A program made the translations under genes and the position numbers. Shown here piece by piece: positions 1-10,567 of a DNA stretch of 64,000 nt. A model generated the notes under the pieces. The model had not been told where the DNA came from. It ran no database searches and saw nothing but the letters and a program-made list of their open reading frames with translations. Positions within the stretch are counted from its first letter, which is position 1. Every line of letters begins with the position of its first letter. The stretch is from NCBI GenBank assembly GCA_032717465.1, contig CM064663.1, positions 14,520,989 to 14,584,988 of the forward strand, given 5' to 3'. The stretch is from Coenobita brevimanus. Lineage: Eukaryota > Arthropoda > Malacostraca > Decapoda > Coenobitidae.

Positions 1-2135
1 TCCCACGAGTCCGTTTCTAAAGTCACGTGGGAGGGGCTTCAAGATACCATGATAAACGTAACATGGGGACGCATGAGGAATGAACCCTGATGCACACACC
101 AACATTCACGGAAAACTTCATCACTCAAATCTCCATTCACTCTTACCTGGGTGTGAGCACCCACATTTATAGCCATAACCCACCCGAACCAGCCACTCCT
201 CCAAGCCAAGCATTTCTCATTGCCCAAATTCTTCTACCACCTCTCTAGGGACTCTGTCAAAGGCCCTTTCCAAACTGCAACAAAAAACAAAATAAAGATC
301 CCTTCTCCCACTACCAATATATTTTTCCTTGAAGCTGTTGAACAATGAATATACCATCAGTGGTCCCCCTACCTGGCATAAATCCAAACTGCATCCTCAC
401 ATCAATATTCACTCTTTCTCTAATCATACCTTCTAAAACTCTCTCCATTACCTTCATTATCTGGTCTAAAAGCTTTATACCTCTCTTAATTTCCTCTTTC
501 CAGAGCACTGCACTGCCTTCCCTTTATACACATATATACAATTACACTCTTTTAGCCAATCATCTGGGACAACACACTCATAAATAATCCTATTTATCCA
601 GGGCAGTGACTAACCTCACCCTCTATATTGCCTGAGGCCTTCAACACTTCCCCGTCAGTCAACCCAGAACACACCTGCTGCCTTCCCCACCTTCATCCTG
701 CCTATTGCCCATCACTCACAAGTAGCAGAAAGAAAGCATCAATCAAAGGCCAACGGCCAGAAGTACCACTTTCCTGATCTGCTGGCTCCAAACCTTCCCT
801 GTCCCAATCAAACTCTCCTCATTCAACAGCCGGTTATAATGCTCTCTCCATGCATCTTTAATATCCTCATTGTTCACCACTACCCTTCCTTCATCATTCT
901 TCACACACTGCTCAACTATAATATCCCGATTATCCCTCTTCACCCTGACCTGCCACCCTAAATATCATATTCTTTCCTTTCCCCATGATTTAGGTTATCC
1001 AAGTAATAGTCTCTGTGACTCAGACTTTGCCCTGTATACCTCTCTTCTAGCCCCCTCCGCTTAGCAGCCAAATATTCCTCTTTGCTACCACCCTTGTTCC
1101 ATTCCCGGAAAAGCCTTCTTTTCTCCTTAACTGCAGCTTCTACACCCTCATCCCACCACCAAGTTACTTTATGTCTTGGTGGTCCTCTTGTCCAACCATG
1201 TTACATCAGTAACTCTCAAGGAAATTGTTCTTGAGGGCTCTGTACTGTTCATTAACGCCTCGGTCTACAGCTCCCTGTTCAGGGCACCACTCTCCTCAAC
1301 TAGCTATAGAAGGCATCCCTTACTACTTAGTTTTTCAGCTTCCATATTCTCCTCCTAGGTACATAAGTCCTCTTTTTTCATCACTTGTTCTTTAAGCACC
1401 ATATCCACAAATCAATAGATTTGTGCTGCTGCACTACACTCCTCACTTCCTATAACTTTAACATCCATCACTAACCTCCTGTCGGCCCTCCTAACCAGAA
1501 AATAATCTATCTGACTGCTATTTCCCCCAGACTCATATGTAATTAACCTACTGTCTCTTTTTCCTAAAATATGTGTTGCACACAATCATGTCCGTTGCCT
1601 CCCCGAACTCAAGTATCCTTTCCCATTCTGCATTCCTTATACCATATGCATTTTCCCCAGGCACTTTTTCCTTCATAAAACCTTGTGCTGCTTCACCTAC
1701 ATGACCATTTATGTCCCCTCCCAAATTCACTATTTCATCATCCATACCACCCACTACACGTATTAAATCATCCCAAAATCTATCTTTCTCTGCTACATCC
1801 AATCCTGCCTGTGGAGCATATGCCGATATAATTGCAGCTATCTTTCTACCTAACAGAATTTTCACTACCAATAATCCTATCGCTTACTTCCTCAAAACAT
1901 TCATAACATATTCCACCCATTTCTCCACAACCATCACACAAACACCTCCCTATATCCGTCTGCCCCCCCCCCTGCCAAAACAATAACTTAGTAGGTAACG
2001 GCCCTTCCCAATAATCTTTCTGGCTGATCCACCCCTGTACCGGGACTTTCACGTAACATGCCACATCACACCCACCTCCTACTGAATAAGCTTCAACGAC
2101 TTCCCCTGCGCTCTTCCTCTCAAACTTCCTCACAT
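1..2135 (-). mobile_element. Decayed APE-type LINE (endonuclease + RT), truncated by window start
   Basis: Minus-strand reading fragments appear in the order expected of a non-LTR retrotransposon. At 1871-1548 there is an endonuclease/exonuclease/phosphatase piece with the core SAYAPQAG and a GDxNGHVG block (first D in ..LGGDINGHVG..). At 943-743 there is the linker (..WREHYNRLLNEE..). At 508-311 there is the RT finger motif FGFMPGRGTTD, and at 227-39 a later RT piece (GAHTQVRVNGDLSDE, then a VHQGS block). Several stops and frame changes separate them, so it cannot make protein. The resemblance is to the LINEs often annotated as craniofacial-development-protein-2-like endonuclease plus RT. 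The clade (RTE/BovB-like or other) is not decided. The catalytic FADD/YADD part would lie beyond the left edge. Confidence 0.8.
1548..1871 (-). pseudogene. LINE endonuclease (EEP domain) fragment
   Basis: This 107-codon open stretch encodes the middle of an apurinic-type endonuclease. It has the SAYAPQAG strand near residue 17, a KDRFWDDL helix, the GDINGHVG metal-site block with D near residue 53, and a CNTYFRK segment near the end. The upstream part (about 2135-1846) continues the domain in another frame (..VSDRIIGSENSV..). The downstream part is riddled with stops. In a working LINE the enzyme nicks target DNA to prime reverse transcription. This one is a relic. Confidence 0.75.
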
Positions 2136-3470
2136 TCCCATAGAACCCACCCTCATCCCCTTGGGTGATTTACTGTCCTCAGGCTTGCTTTGAAACTTAT
2201 TTTGTTTTGAAATCTTCAGTATTAATAATGGGGGATAGACATAGCACAGGCTCCACTCACTGCACAGTCCCAGGTCCAGGCAATGGATCTGGGACCCCTA
2301 GCCCACCAGCTTACCAGTGGTTGTGGTAGTGGCCTCTGGGCACCCTGCACAGGACAGCTGCAGGGACACCCTCCAAGCGCGCCTTGGCACTGTAACTATC
2401 CACTCCATTATACACCCACTGATAGGGCAGCCTCCCTGGGGCACTACTCCCAGGTTCAAGCCCCTCTCTGTTGGGCGGAAGCGGCAACCTGGGAACCGCA
2501 GTGCCCTGTACCTCTCTAGCACAGGTCCGAGCCCCATCTCGCCCTGGACTCATGATCTATGCCGGCGTAACCCTGCCATGCCTCCCCCAGAAGTCCAAGC
2601 CACTAGGTACTGGGGGCAAAGTTTTCTTGGTCGTGCATGCCCTTGCTGGCGCCAACCCCTGTAACGAAGTGGGGATATGTTGTGTGAAATGTATAGTGCA
2701 TGTGGTGTGTAGTGCATAGATAGAGGAAATGTTTGGGAGAGTATGAGACAGGTCTACTCTCCATGTTACAGTTACAATGAAAAGGTCAGCAAAGGGGGAT
2801 GGTTAGATGGCTAGTGAAACAGGCGTTCCAGCTCTCTCTATCACCAGCATTCCCATTCCCCTCGGGAGTACTACCCTGTTCGGCCCATGCTACTTCCCCC
2901 ACCCTTGCTCTACGCCCCTCTGTACCATGACCACTTTATTCGTCAGCTTCCTAGGCCATTTTGTTCTTTTAGGGCGACTTAAATCTTTGTCATGTACTTT
3001 GTGGGTGAAACTACAAGTGTATGTAACACCTTTTAGTGATCTGGCATACTGCTGAGGATTTGGATCTGGCTCCTCTGAGCACGGGAAAGCTGATACATTT
3101 CATATACAAACTGGCAATTCTATCTTGTTATTTAATCTTCCACATTGGTCTCCGTAATTCTTCACTTAACTTTTCATGTGAGCTTTTGTCTCATATGAAT
3201 GGTATTGATCATTACCCCCCTTTTCTGGTTAAAGCATGCAACTTCTTGTGCTGGTGAAGTGTGTCCCTCCCTGGTGTTCGGCTGACTGGGGAGAGTTTGC
3301 AGAACACCGTGGTCTTGACTGCAGTGTTCCCAACTTTCAAAGGGCTGATGATGCAGAACAGTATTTCACAACGACTGTACATCAGGCTGGCCTTTCTTTT
3401 ATTTCACGAACGTCTGGAAAGTTTTGAAGGTGACATGTGCCTTGGTGGGATAAGGAGTGTGCTTTAGGCA
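2136..3470. other. Unassigned interval; GC-rich island at about 2217-2680
   Basis: No coding family is recognised. From about 2217 to 2680 the sequence is markedly GC-rich against an AT-rich background and open in several frames with no recognisable domain. It contains a GGTTCAAGCCC box-B-like string near 2453, but no tRNA-like fold could be built around it. The remainder (2700-3470) holds only short open frames without recognisable motifs. Confidence 0.4.
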
Positions 3471-3689
3471 GGTGTGTCCATAAAGCTGCTTGTAGGAACC
3501 TTAGGAAAAATAAAGATGTCCTCTTTTACACTCAGCTTAAGAAAGCTTGTACCCGTATCAGTGGGTTCTGAAGAACTCGTGTCAAACCTTGTGGAGAACC
3601 TTTGTCTTCTCAATCACCTTATCCAATTCTTTACCACTGGTCAGGAAGAAAGTGATGAAAATAACGGGTAAGTAATCAGCTTCTTCTCC

Positions 3690-4200
3690 CTTGGTGCTTA
3701 AAATTCGGAGATCTGCTTTATCGATGTCCTCTGAAGTAGCTTCAGCCCTGGCAGTGCATTTTACAATGTTTTTTTGTTCAGATCCCTCCAAACAATTCAG
3801 CTTATTCAGGCATCAACAGGAAAGGTTAGGTATTTTATTTCTGTATAATGAATTGGATCCTTATGTTTTCTTTGCCATCTGTGAACTCAAGACTGCTCTC
3901 CAGCAGAGTAAGGACTTTGCTCCTGGACTTAATGACATTCCTTATGCTATGATTTACCATTTACTGTACGATAATCTATTTTTCTTAGTATTTTACAATA
4001 GGATAAGTATCCACTAATTAGGAATAAGTATTGTTCTTTTATTTCCTAAGCCACTTAAAAACTATTTTAATGAGTCTAACTATCGTCCCATTTGTTTGAC
4101 ATCTTGTGTATACTTACTGCTTGAGGAGATGGTAAGTGGCAGACTAGTTTGGTAACTAAAGAAGATGTTTCTCTTCACTGTGACAAAGAGGGTTTCATTG
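3690..4200 (+). pseudogene. Jockey-like LINE reverse transcriptase fragment
   Basis: The plus strand encodes the start of an RT domain. ELKTALQQSKDFAPGLNDIPY lies near 3883-3945 (the family usually reads KDSAPGPDDIPYSMI), then after a stop and frame change NYRPICLTSC near 4078-4107 and EEMVSGRLVW near 4122-4153. These are RT motifs 0-2 of Jockey-type LINEs. The upstream piece (3690-3880) is a plausible but weak linker. The coding trace ends where the interspersed repeat at about 4163 begins, so the palm domain and the YADD motif are missing. Confidence 0.75.
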
Positions 4201-4209
4201 GATGAGATG

Positions 4210-4345
4210 TACAGTCGCCAAACTTTCCACCTGGGCCACCTAGCCACGAGAGGTGGCTAATGGGTGCTGGCAACAGTGAATCTGTTTATTCGTGTGTACA
4301 TACTAGGCAAAAGTTCGAATCATCAACTCTCTTCGTCTGTAATGA
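4210..4345 (+). repeat. SINE-like repeat, copy 1
   Basis: It begins CAGTCGCCAAACTTTCC and contains CTAGCCACGAGAGGTGG and GGTGCTGGCAACAGTG. Copies are at about 48206-48340 (same strand) and about 51225-51358 (opposite strand). Similarity between this copy and the 48.2-kb copy stops near GAACC, which suggests a short dispersed unit. No RNA polymerase III boxes are obvious, so calling it a SINE is an inference. Confidence 0.55.
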
Positions 4346-4433
4346 ACCTCCGTCAGAGTTGTGGAGTTGGGTGGGGAGAAAAATGTCTCAGGAGTAAAAC
4401 GGCTCTCCCATCGGCTCAGCCACCTGCATGAAA

Positions 4434-4557
4434 CTGGTCACACGGAAAATTGTTATGTGCCACAGGTCGCGTTGACTAAGGCCAAGTAAATGTAACTGGT
4501 CGCACGGAAAATTGTCATGTGCCACAGGTCGTGCTGACCAAGACCAAATAAATATGA
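4434..4557 (+). repeat. 62-bp tandem duplication
   Basis: Two adjacent units start CTGGTCACACGGAAAATTG (4434) and CTGGTCGCACGGAAAATTG (4496). Each continues through TATGTGCCACAGGTCG-like sequence, with several differences between units. The same pair exists in inverted orientation near 50995-51120. Confidence 0.8.
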
Positions 4558-4566
4558 CTATATTAA

Positions 4567-5335
4567 CCAGCGGAGTCCCGTCGACGTTCTTTAATGTCCA
4601 CACGTTTTGTCACTGCCAATCCCGTCGATGTACATAAACGCGAATCAATTGCAAGGTCCCTAACTTGCAAACTTTTCATTTTTCACGAGTGATTTTTGGT
4701 ACGTATACACAGTACACCTTCCTCTACAAGATGCCAGGCAGGGACAATGCCTTACCCAGCATGACCTCGTCCCCCCCCCTGCACGTCATTGTCGCAGCAA
4801 TTCACCTGTTATCAGTGACCTGGCCAGTAAAGCCATGTCATGCCACGTTACGAAATTCAGGGCCAGAGTGATTCCCCGATCAATGACAATGTGGAGGACA
4901 AAGTTTACATAGCATTAGAGGAAGAAACAGTCAGAAATGATGATCAGGTAATGTGGCAAAAAAAGGTCAGGTATGGTGATGAGTTAGTGAGTGAAAGAAT
5001 GATTATAATGCCTATATTACTGCTTGAAAACCATTATACTCTCGTACTACATATAAATTCGTACAAGTAAATAAATAAATACTGTTTATGAGCGGTGTGA
5101 AATAGTTATCCTCCCATAGAACCCGTTTTCTTTAGTGCCAGCCTGTTAGAAAACCCAGTAAGGTAAAGAAGGTACTCCTACCTGTATCGAGTATTTTAAA
5201 CCTCAGGTGAACGATTTCTCTATGAATTTTCGATGTTTCTCACCAAAAGCAGAGGTTTGAGCCTAAAAAAAAAAATCCAAAAATGGTCGGGGTTGGTGGG
5301 AGTCAGTGGTGGAAAAGTGGTCACGATGGGGTGGG
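4567..5335 (+). mobile_element. piggyBac-type non-autonomous element (MITE), copy 1
   Basis: It is bounded by TTAA at 4563-4566 and 5336-5339. The left end reads CCAGCGGAGTCCCGTCGACG, a decayed form of the CCCGCCCCGTCCCGACGACG end seen at 61937. The right end is ..TGGGGTGGG before TTAA. Near 4868-4935 an open frame retains SDSPINDN..ALEEE, resembling residues 22-42 of the transposase encoded at 46380-45163 (SDSPLDDEDM..EEET). It therefore looks like an internal-deletion derivative of a piggyBac element. Confidence 0.85.
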
Positions 5336-5438
5336 TTAAATTTATAATAAGGTAATATTTATAATATTATGAAATAAATATATACTATTAAATATAATCT
5401 CAGGGAGTGATACATCACACTGGTCGACTCATGACTAG

Positions 5439-5538
5439 NNNNNNNNNNNNNNNNNNNNNNNNNNNNNNNNNNNNNNNNNNNNNNNNNNNNNNNNNNNNNN
5501 NNNNNNNNNNNNNNNNNNNNNNNNNNNNNNNNNNNNNN
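5439..5538. other. Scaffold gap (100 N)
   Basis: Exactly 100 undetermined bases, the conventional size for a gap of unknown length. The RT reading on its right side (5539 onward, minus strand) is cut by the gap. Confidence 0.99.
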
Positions 5539-6720
5539 TTTTGCTTTCATCCAGTGAGCCAATGTTGTACCCAATTCGGGAACACCGCCACTTCAGCTTC
5601 ATGTGCCTTTAGCTTCTGAAGGATTCTTTTGTGTGGAACTTTGTCAAAATCCTTTTGAAAATCGAGGTAGACCATATCAACAGATTTAATCTTGTCGTAC
5701 ATGTTCAGTATATCGTTGAAAAAGTCCAGCAGATTCGTAAGACAAGAGTGATTATTACTTAAAAACCATGTTATGAATCTTTTATGAGATTGTTTGTTTC
5801 TAAGTGTTTCACAAATTTGTCTTTGATAATAGTTTCAAATAACCTGCAAACCAGCGATGATACACTAATTGGGCGGTAGTTTTCTGGTTGGGCTCTATTG
5901 CCCTTTATGAATATTGGAGTTACGTTAGCAAGCTTCCATTCGTGTGGCACCTTACTGCTCTTAAGTGATAAGTTAAAAAGCTCAGATAAAGTCTTTGATA
6001 TTTCATTCTGTAGTTTCTTCCATACACGTGGTGATATTTTGTGTGGTCCTGGCGCTTTATTCTCTTTTAATTTGTTTATTGCAAGCAGTACGTCGAGATC
6101 GCTATCTGTAATGTCAGTGATTATGTTGCCCTCTTCTATAGGAATGAGGGAAACAGTAGGAGTCGTATGTATATTTTCTCTTGTAAATACTGACGTGCAG
6201 AAAGTATTAAGAACTTTCACCATCATACTTTCATCATGAGTGTGCTCTCCGTTATCTGTGCTTAAGGGACCTATTGATGAAGTTATTACCCTTTTGCTTC
6301 TCATGCAACTGAAAAATTCTTTGGGATTTGATTTACTGATACATGCAATATGTGTCTCAAGGTTTTTCTTATTGCGTTTAATAAATTTTTTGGCTTTTCG
6401 ACAAAGGCCATCGTATTCATTTTTATCACTTTGACTCATTGTGGTATTATAATTCTTTTATGCAAGATTTTTTGCTTCTAGACAATGTTTAATGTCGAAG
6501 TTCCACTATTTGGGTTTAGAGTTTTTGGCAGGCCTTCCATTGTGCATTGAAATACGTAACCTGACAGCACTGTTGAGAGGTTCTGTAAAAAAATTCTTTG
6601 CATCATTGATATCCAAAGTTTTGACAATGGGATGCCAGTCACCTGCACTTGCAATTGTCTTTAATTTCTTACTTTTGCTTTCTTAAAGTCATTTTCAAAA
6701 ACTCTCATAGCATATAGATT
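5539..6720 (-). pseudogene. CR1-like LINE: RT N-terminal half
   Basis: The open frame 6439-5771 (222 codons) carries the EN-RT linker (..KAKKFIKRNKKNLETHIA..), then NKAPGPHKISPRVW (RT motif 0, residues ~129-142), VPHEWKLANVTPIF (motif 1) and AQPENYRPISVSSLVCRLFE (motif 2). The reading continues past a frame break to a motif A region near 5660-5690 (YLDFQKDFDKVPHKRIL, normally YLDFAKAFDKVPH). Upstream, 6720-6440 carries more linker (FENDFKKAK..). The gap at 5439 removes the palm with the YADD box. The element is the 3' portion of the LINE whose EN and ORF1 lie at 7965-9657. The order and strand agree, and inserted repeats separate them. Confidence 0.85.
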
Positions 6721-6837
6721 TTTTTTAATACATATATAATTTTCAGGCAAGTTTTTATGTTAGAAAAAAGTAAGATTTTATTTAATATATTACAGAAAAA
6801 AAATAATTGGAACTATATACCAAATTTTTTTTAATAA

Positions 6838-7330
6838 TTTTGATTTTTTTTCCGAAATTTTGGTTTTCGTTTGCAATATTATTTTAGACATAATTTTGAT
6901 TATTTTTGGTTTTCATTTACAATATACAGTATTTTTTTTTTTTATATAATTTGATATATATATATATTTTTTCACTACTTCATTCCGATAGAAATATGAA
7001 TTTTTTTTTTTCGAAATTTTAGTTTTCCTTTACAATATATATTTTTACTCATAATTTAGATTTTTTTGGTTTTTGTTTACAGTATATATTATTTTGATTT
7101 TTTTTTTTCGCTACCATCCCGATAGAAATATGAATCCGTTTTTTCTTCGAAATTTTGGTTTTCCTTTACAATATATTTTTTTTTAGACTCATAATTTTGA
7201 TTTTTGTTTTTTTTGTTTTTAGTTTTTTTTTCCACTAGCATTCCAATACAATTATGAATATTTTTGTTTTTAATTTTGGTTTTCTCTTTTTTTTCGATTT
7301 TTTTTCATTTACAATATATTTTTTTTTGAC
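6838..7330. repeat. AT-rich tandem repeat, period about 125-133 bp
   Basis: The core CATTCCGATAGAAATATGAA recurs with changes near 6980, 7113 and 7238, each followed by T-runs, a TTTTGGTTTTCCTTTACAATATA block and an ATAATTTTGAT block. About four decayed units are visible. Poly-T slippage dominates the differences between them. It interrupts the CR1-like LINE. Confidence 0.7.
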
Positions 7331-7489
7331 TGGCTGTAAGGAGTGAATGTGGTGTATAATTTTTCACATTAACCATACATTAAATGTTAGTTGTATTATC
7401 CACAAACAAATTATTATAACCACCTTAACCTGCAGAAAATTAGCCTTCTCAGTATATGGTGCAGGGATTATGAGGAATATGCTTACGTC

Positions 7490-7823
7490 TATAGTGTATG
7501 GTGAGAGACTAACTACGAGAGTGTAAATGAGGTGGAGGGGGGAGAGGGAGGGGGAGGCCAAGGATGAGATGGAGGGATGGAGTGGAGAGGATGGAGAGTG
7601 AGAGACTAACTAAGAGAGAGTGAGTGCGGTGGAAGGGGGGAGGGAGGATGAGAATAGGGATGAGGTGGAGGGATGGAGTGGAGAGGTATATGAGGGAGGG
7701 GGGAGCGCGAGTTGGGGGGAGAGGCAATCAGAAATGGTGGGTGACAGAGCAACTCGGAGGCGTTTTGTCTGTGGCTACCCTTTGCGGGATTAGGGCGTCG
7801 GGCAATAGATAGATAGATAGACA
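7490..7823 (+). mobile_element. 3' end of LINE with (ATAG)n tail
   Basis: The end of this block, from a run similar to ATATGAGGGAGGGGGGAGCG through GGCGTCGGGCAATAGATAGATAG, matches the 3' end of the minus-strand LINE that terminates at 16261. It has the same order of motifs and the same tetranucleotide tail. The first part contains a roughly 100-bp internal duplication, with GAGAGACTAACTA near 7503 and near 7604. Only the 3' tail was inserted, as expected from 5' truncation during target-primed reverse transcription. Confidence 0.75.
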
Positions 7824-7961
7824 AAACCGGAAATGCATATAGATGTGTCAACAAGTGGGTTGGTGGAGAGTTAGTGCCCCTCCCCATAAATCAACTAACT
7901 CAAAGTCAAATGGCCACCCCTTATGGGATTATGGCGTCTGGCAATAGATAGATAGATAGAA
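7824..7961 (+). mobile_element. LINE-derived short element tail, copy 1, with (ATAG)n
   Basis: It reads CAAGTGGGTTGGTGGAGAG, then TTAGTGCCCCTCCCC, then AAAGTCAAATGGCCACCCC, then GGCGTCTGGCAATAGATAG. The same string, in inverse orientation and with few changes, makes up 12093-12205. Both share their last ~40 bp with the LINE tails at 7823 and 16261. This looks like a short element mobilised by the LINE through a shared tail. Confidence 0.7.
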
Positions 7962-7964
7962 AGT

Positions 7965-8800
7965 CAGGCACTTTCTTGCAACTGGCCTCGACACTGTCTT
8001 CACTTAATTTAATGTTAAAGGTAACTATGCGATGATCACTAGTACTAAATTCTTCTCCTACAATAACATTACTCACTACATTTTCTGATGTGGCTAAGAC
8101 AAGATCTAGGATGTTAACTCCATGTGTCGGCTAATTTACAAATTGATACAAAGAACTTTCCTGCAAGTTTGTAGACAGGTTTAACCACCTGTGTGAGGAT
8201 AGGGCTTTCTCCCTATTTTTGGAACCTGGTAAATTAAGGTTGCATCAAATATTACAGTGCTTTGCATACAAAGAGAAATTTCGGCAATTTGATTGTACAT
8301 TTCATTATCGATGTTGAATGGCTGACCGAGTGGACTGATAAATTAACCCAAGAGTGATTTTATGACAATAGATTCATTTCTAATCTGAATATAAATATTG
8401 TCGATGTTTTCTAATACATGGCTTGGTAATTTCGACCGGATGAAATCCTGATTTAATATATAGCAACAACTCCGCCCCCTGCTTGATTCATCCCTTCCAC
8501 TACTGAAATTATGATAGCCTGGTAAATTAAACTCTGATAGAAAACCTCTCTGTTCAGTATTTAGCCACGATTCTGTTCCACCAATTACATCATAATCTTC
8601 GGTAAAGACAACGGCCTCTAAATTAGAAAATTTATTACGTAGACTACGCGAATTTACAAGGATTGCTTTAATGTGTTTTCCTTTCCGATGTGGAGAGCTT
8701 CCATTATTTATTGATTTATCAGATCGTATGACATCTACGTTTGCCTTCCGTGATGCTTTTTTTCTCCAGAAAAAACTTACGGCATCACTAAGCAAACAAC
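7965..8800 (-). pseudogene. CR1-like LINE: endonuclease domain
   Basis: Within the 184-codon frame 8897-8343, residues ~74-113 read as the first part of an EEP nuclease (AILVNSRSLRNKFSNLEAVV.., then DVIGGTESWLN, the E of the metal site). The trace continues after stops to the C-terminal motif NILDLVLATSENVVS and TSDHRIVTFNIK near 8120-8020, matching the family's LDLVLTN..SDH ending. The (ATAG)n-tailed insertion begins right after. The protein is broken by stops around 8340-8160. Confidence 0.8.
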
Positions 8801-9657
8801 CGAGATGGGCAGAACCAATGGCATTCAAGTGTAGTCCATCATTCACAAATAGTGTTCGCTGCTCGCAAAACTGGTTCCATGTGTCGATGAACTCCAACTC
8901 CTTCCTGTAATCAAAGTGATTTCTCTTTCATTTATACTAAATGCTCTGCTGATGAAGGCATTCCCTGCATTAATCCTTGGGAGTATGCCTGAAATTAAAA
9001 TATAGTTAGTTTTCTCCTCGTAGCATCGAATCATCTTTCTGTACTTCTCCATCAGCTCCTCTGATTGGGTTCATATGACATCATTGGTACCTGTATGAAT
9101 GATAACAACGCTGTCATTTTCCTCATTCTCAAAAACTCCATCAACAGCCTCTGCACCTGGAATACAAAAACGTTTTCGTTTAGAGGGTGCCCAGCTGCAA
9201 AATTCCACCAACTGACCACAGATGATGGAGTCCTCCACAACCCGTGCCTCGTGGGGCTCTTCCTCTACTTCTGCGAGAATCTGAAATTTGTTATGTGTGG
9301 TTACTGGATTGATGCTCCTTTTTCTCACAAACCTGGCACCATTCTGCACTGCCTGGAACTCATTCTGTATGGTGGGGAAGTAACTACAGCAGGAGAATGA
9401 TGGCCAGCCTGAACAGCGGTTGGCTGAGCAGTGAGGCTATCCTCCACAGTATGTTCAACTTTGCTGGCAATGATCTCCACCTCATCAACTTTATGGGTCA
9501 GGCTGTTAATTTTATTTGTGGCTTCAATCATCTTGTCTTCCAAGCTCTGACGTAGTTTGCACATCCTGCAAACAAAGGAACGGTCTGTATAAAAGGATCC
9601 AGTGAAACTACCAGAGCAGGCTATGCAGACAATGTTCCACGGCATTCTGAAATTCAA
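8800..9657 (-). pseudogene. CR1-like LINE ORF1 (zinc finger + coiled coil + SGNH esterase-like)
   Basis: The frame starting at 9657 (110 codons) has a paired-cysteine finger with C11-x2-C14 and C30-x2-C33, followed by a heptad-rich helix (EDKMIEATNKINSLTHKVDE). After a frame change, 9349-9071 (92 codons) ends with VVIIHTGTNDV, the GxND block of SGNH/GDSL hydrolases. The frame at 8897 begins with the closing DGLHLNAIG..HLG block (D20 and H23 of that frame). This architecture of PHD-like finger, coiled coil and esterase is known for CR1-group ORF1 proteins. The SGNH C-terminal end runs without a stop into the endonuclease frame, either a decayed stop or a fused arrangement. Several frameshifts make it non-functional. 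Confidence 0.8.
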
Positions 9658-9884
9658 AATTACTGGGAAGACATAAAAGAGAAACAGAATACATAAAAGA
9701 GAAACAGAATCAGATATTGCTGATTAGCACCTGGAAGAGATACTGGAACAATAATCTTATACTCTACAAAATGTGCTAGTAAAACAATTACAATTTATGT
9801 AATTGTTACAGGTGAAGGTCTCACTGGTGGGTGTCTTGCTGTTTAAAACCGTACAGAAAGACTACCTTGCTGGTTAGTAATGTA

Positions 9885-10565
9885 CACTCGTGGAAAAATT
9901 CACCTGATACACCCGCTGACACGTGACTCTGAGACATGTGATATTGAAGCAGCTGCCGTACTCTCATCTACATGGTAAAAGTGAGTGAGGAGGAGAGGGG
10001 TTGGAAGGAGGAGAGATTCTGTTGAATTTTTTAATGGTCTTATGTCTTTGGTTCCATCTGATATAATAATATAGCACAGCTTTACCGTCTAAATATATTC
10101 TTCTTGACTTTCAATTCGAAAATAATGCTCAATGGAAATTGTATCTAATACAGATATATACTAAAACCGATTTTGTAATCAGTTTAGATATCCCTATATA
10201 ACATGTCCTTAATGAAACTATACGGACACAAACTGAAACGACATGCTATGTAATACCCACAATACCCTTTAATATGATAAGTCTTAACTTTATACTTTCA
10301 GCAAATGTTCACATGTGGATGACGTTTACATTGGACTACTTAAAATCTTTATAATTTTTGCACTATGACCATACATCACAAGCATTATGACTGGTCACTG
10401 ATACTGTGATGTCAGCGTCCCAAACTCTCCTCCACCCACCCCGCCCCGACGCCTCCCCTCCTCACTCACTGTTACCTTGTAGGTGAGAACTTGGCACCTG
10501 CTTCAGTATCACTTGTCTCAGATTCACGTGTCGGCGGATGTATCAGATGACTCTTTCCCCGAGTG
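9885..10565. mobile_element. MITE with ~105-bp terminal inverted repeats, TA target site
   Basis: The left end CACTCGTGGAAAAATTCACC (9885) and the right end, reverse-complemented, CACTCGGGGAAAGAGTCATC (10565) stay alignable for about 105 bp at roughly 80 percent identity, judged by eye. Both ends abut TA (9883-9884 and 10566-10567). The interior (~470 bp) is AT-rich with no open frame of note. TA duplication suggests the Tc1/mariner superfamily; the long inverted repeat is consistent with several groups. Confidence 0.8.
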
Positions 10566-10567
10566 TA

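Larger units (their letters stand above)
4163..5438 (+). repeat. Interspersed composite repeat, inverted relative to 50114-51405
   Basis: The whole interval matches the reverse complement of 50114-51405, including the embedded piggyBac MITE at the same site. The two copies differ by many substitutions and small indels, so they are old copies rather than one locus read twice. This copy stops at scaffold gap 5439, and the other copy stops at gap 51406 from its opposite end. Confidence 0.85.

Noticed and set aside
2430..2500. tRNA gene suggested by a GGTTCAAGCCC string
   Set aside because: No matching A box, anticodon arm or acceptor stem at the right distance.
5359..5619. Open frames across the first gap
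   Set aside because: They consist largely of N-derived X residues.
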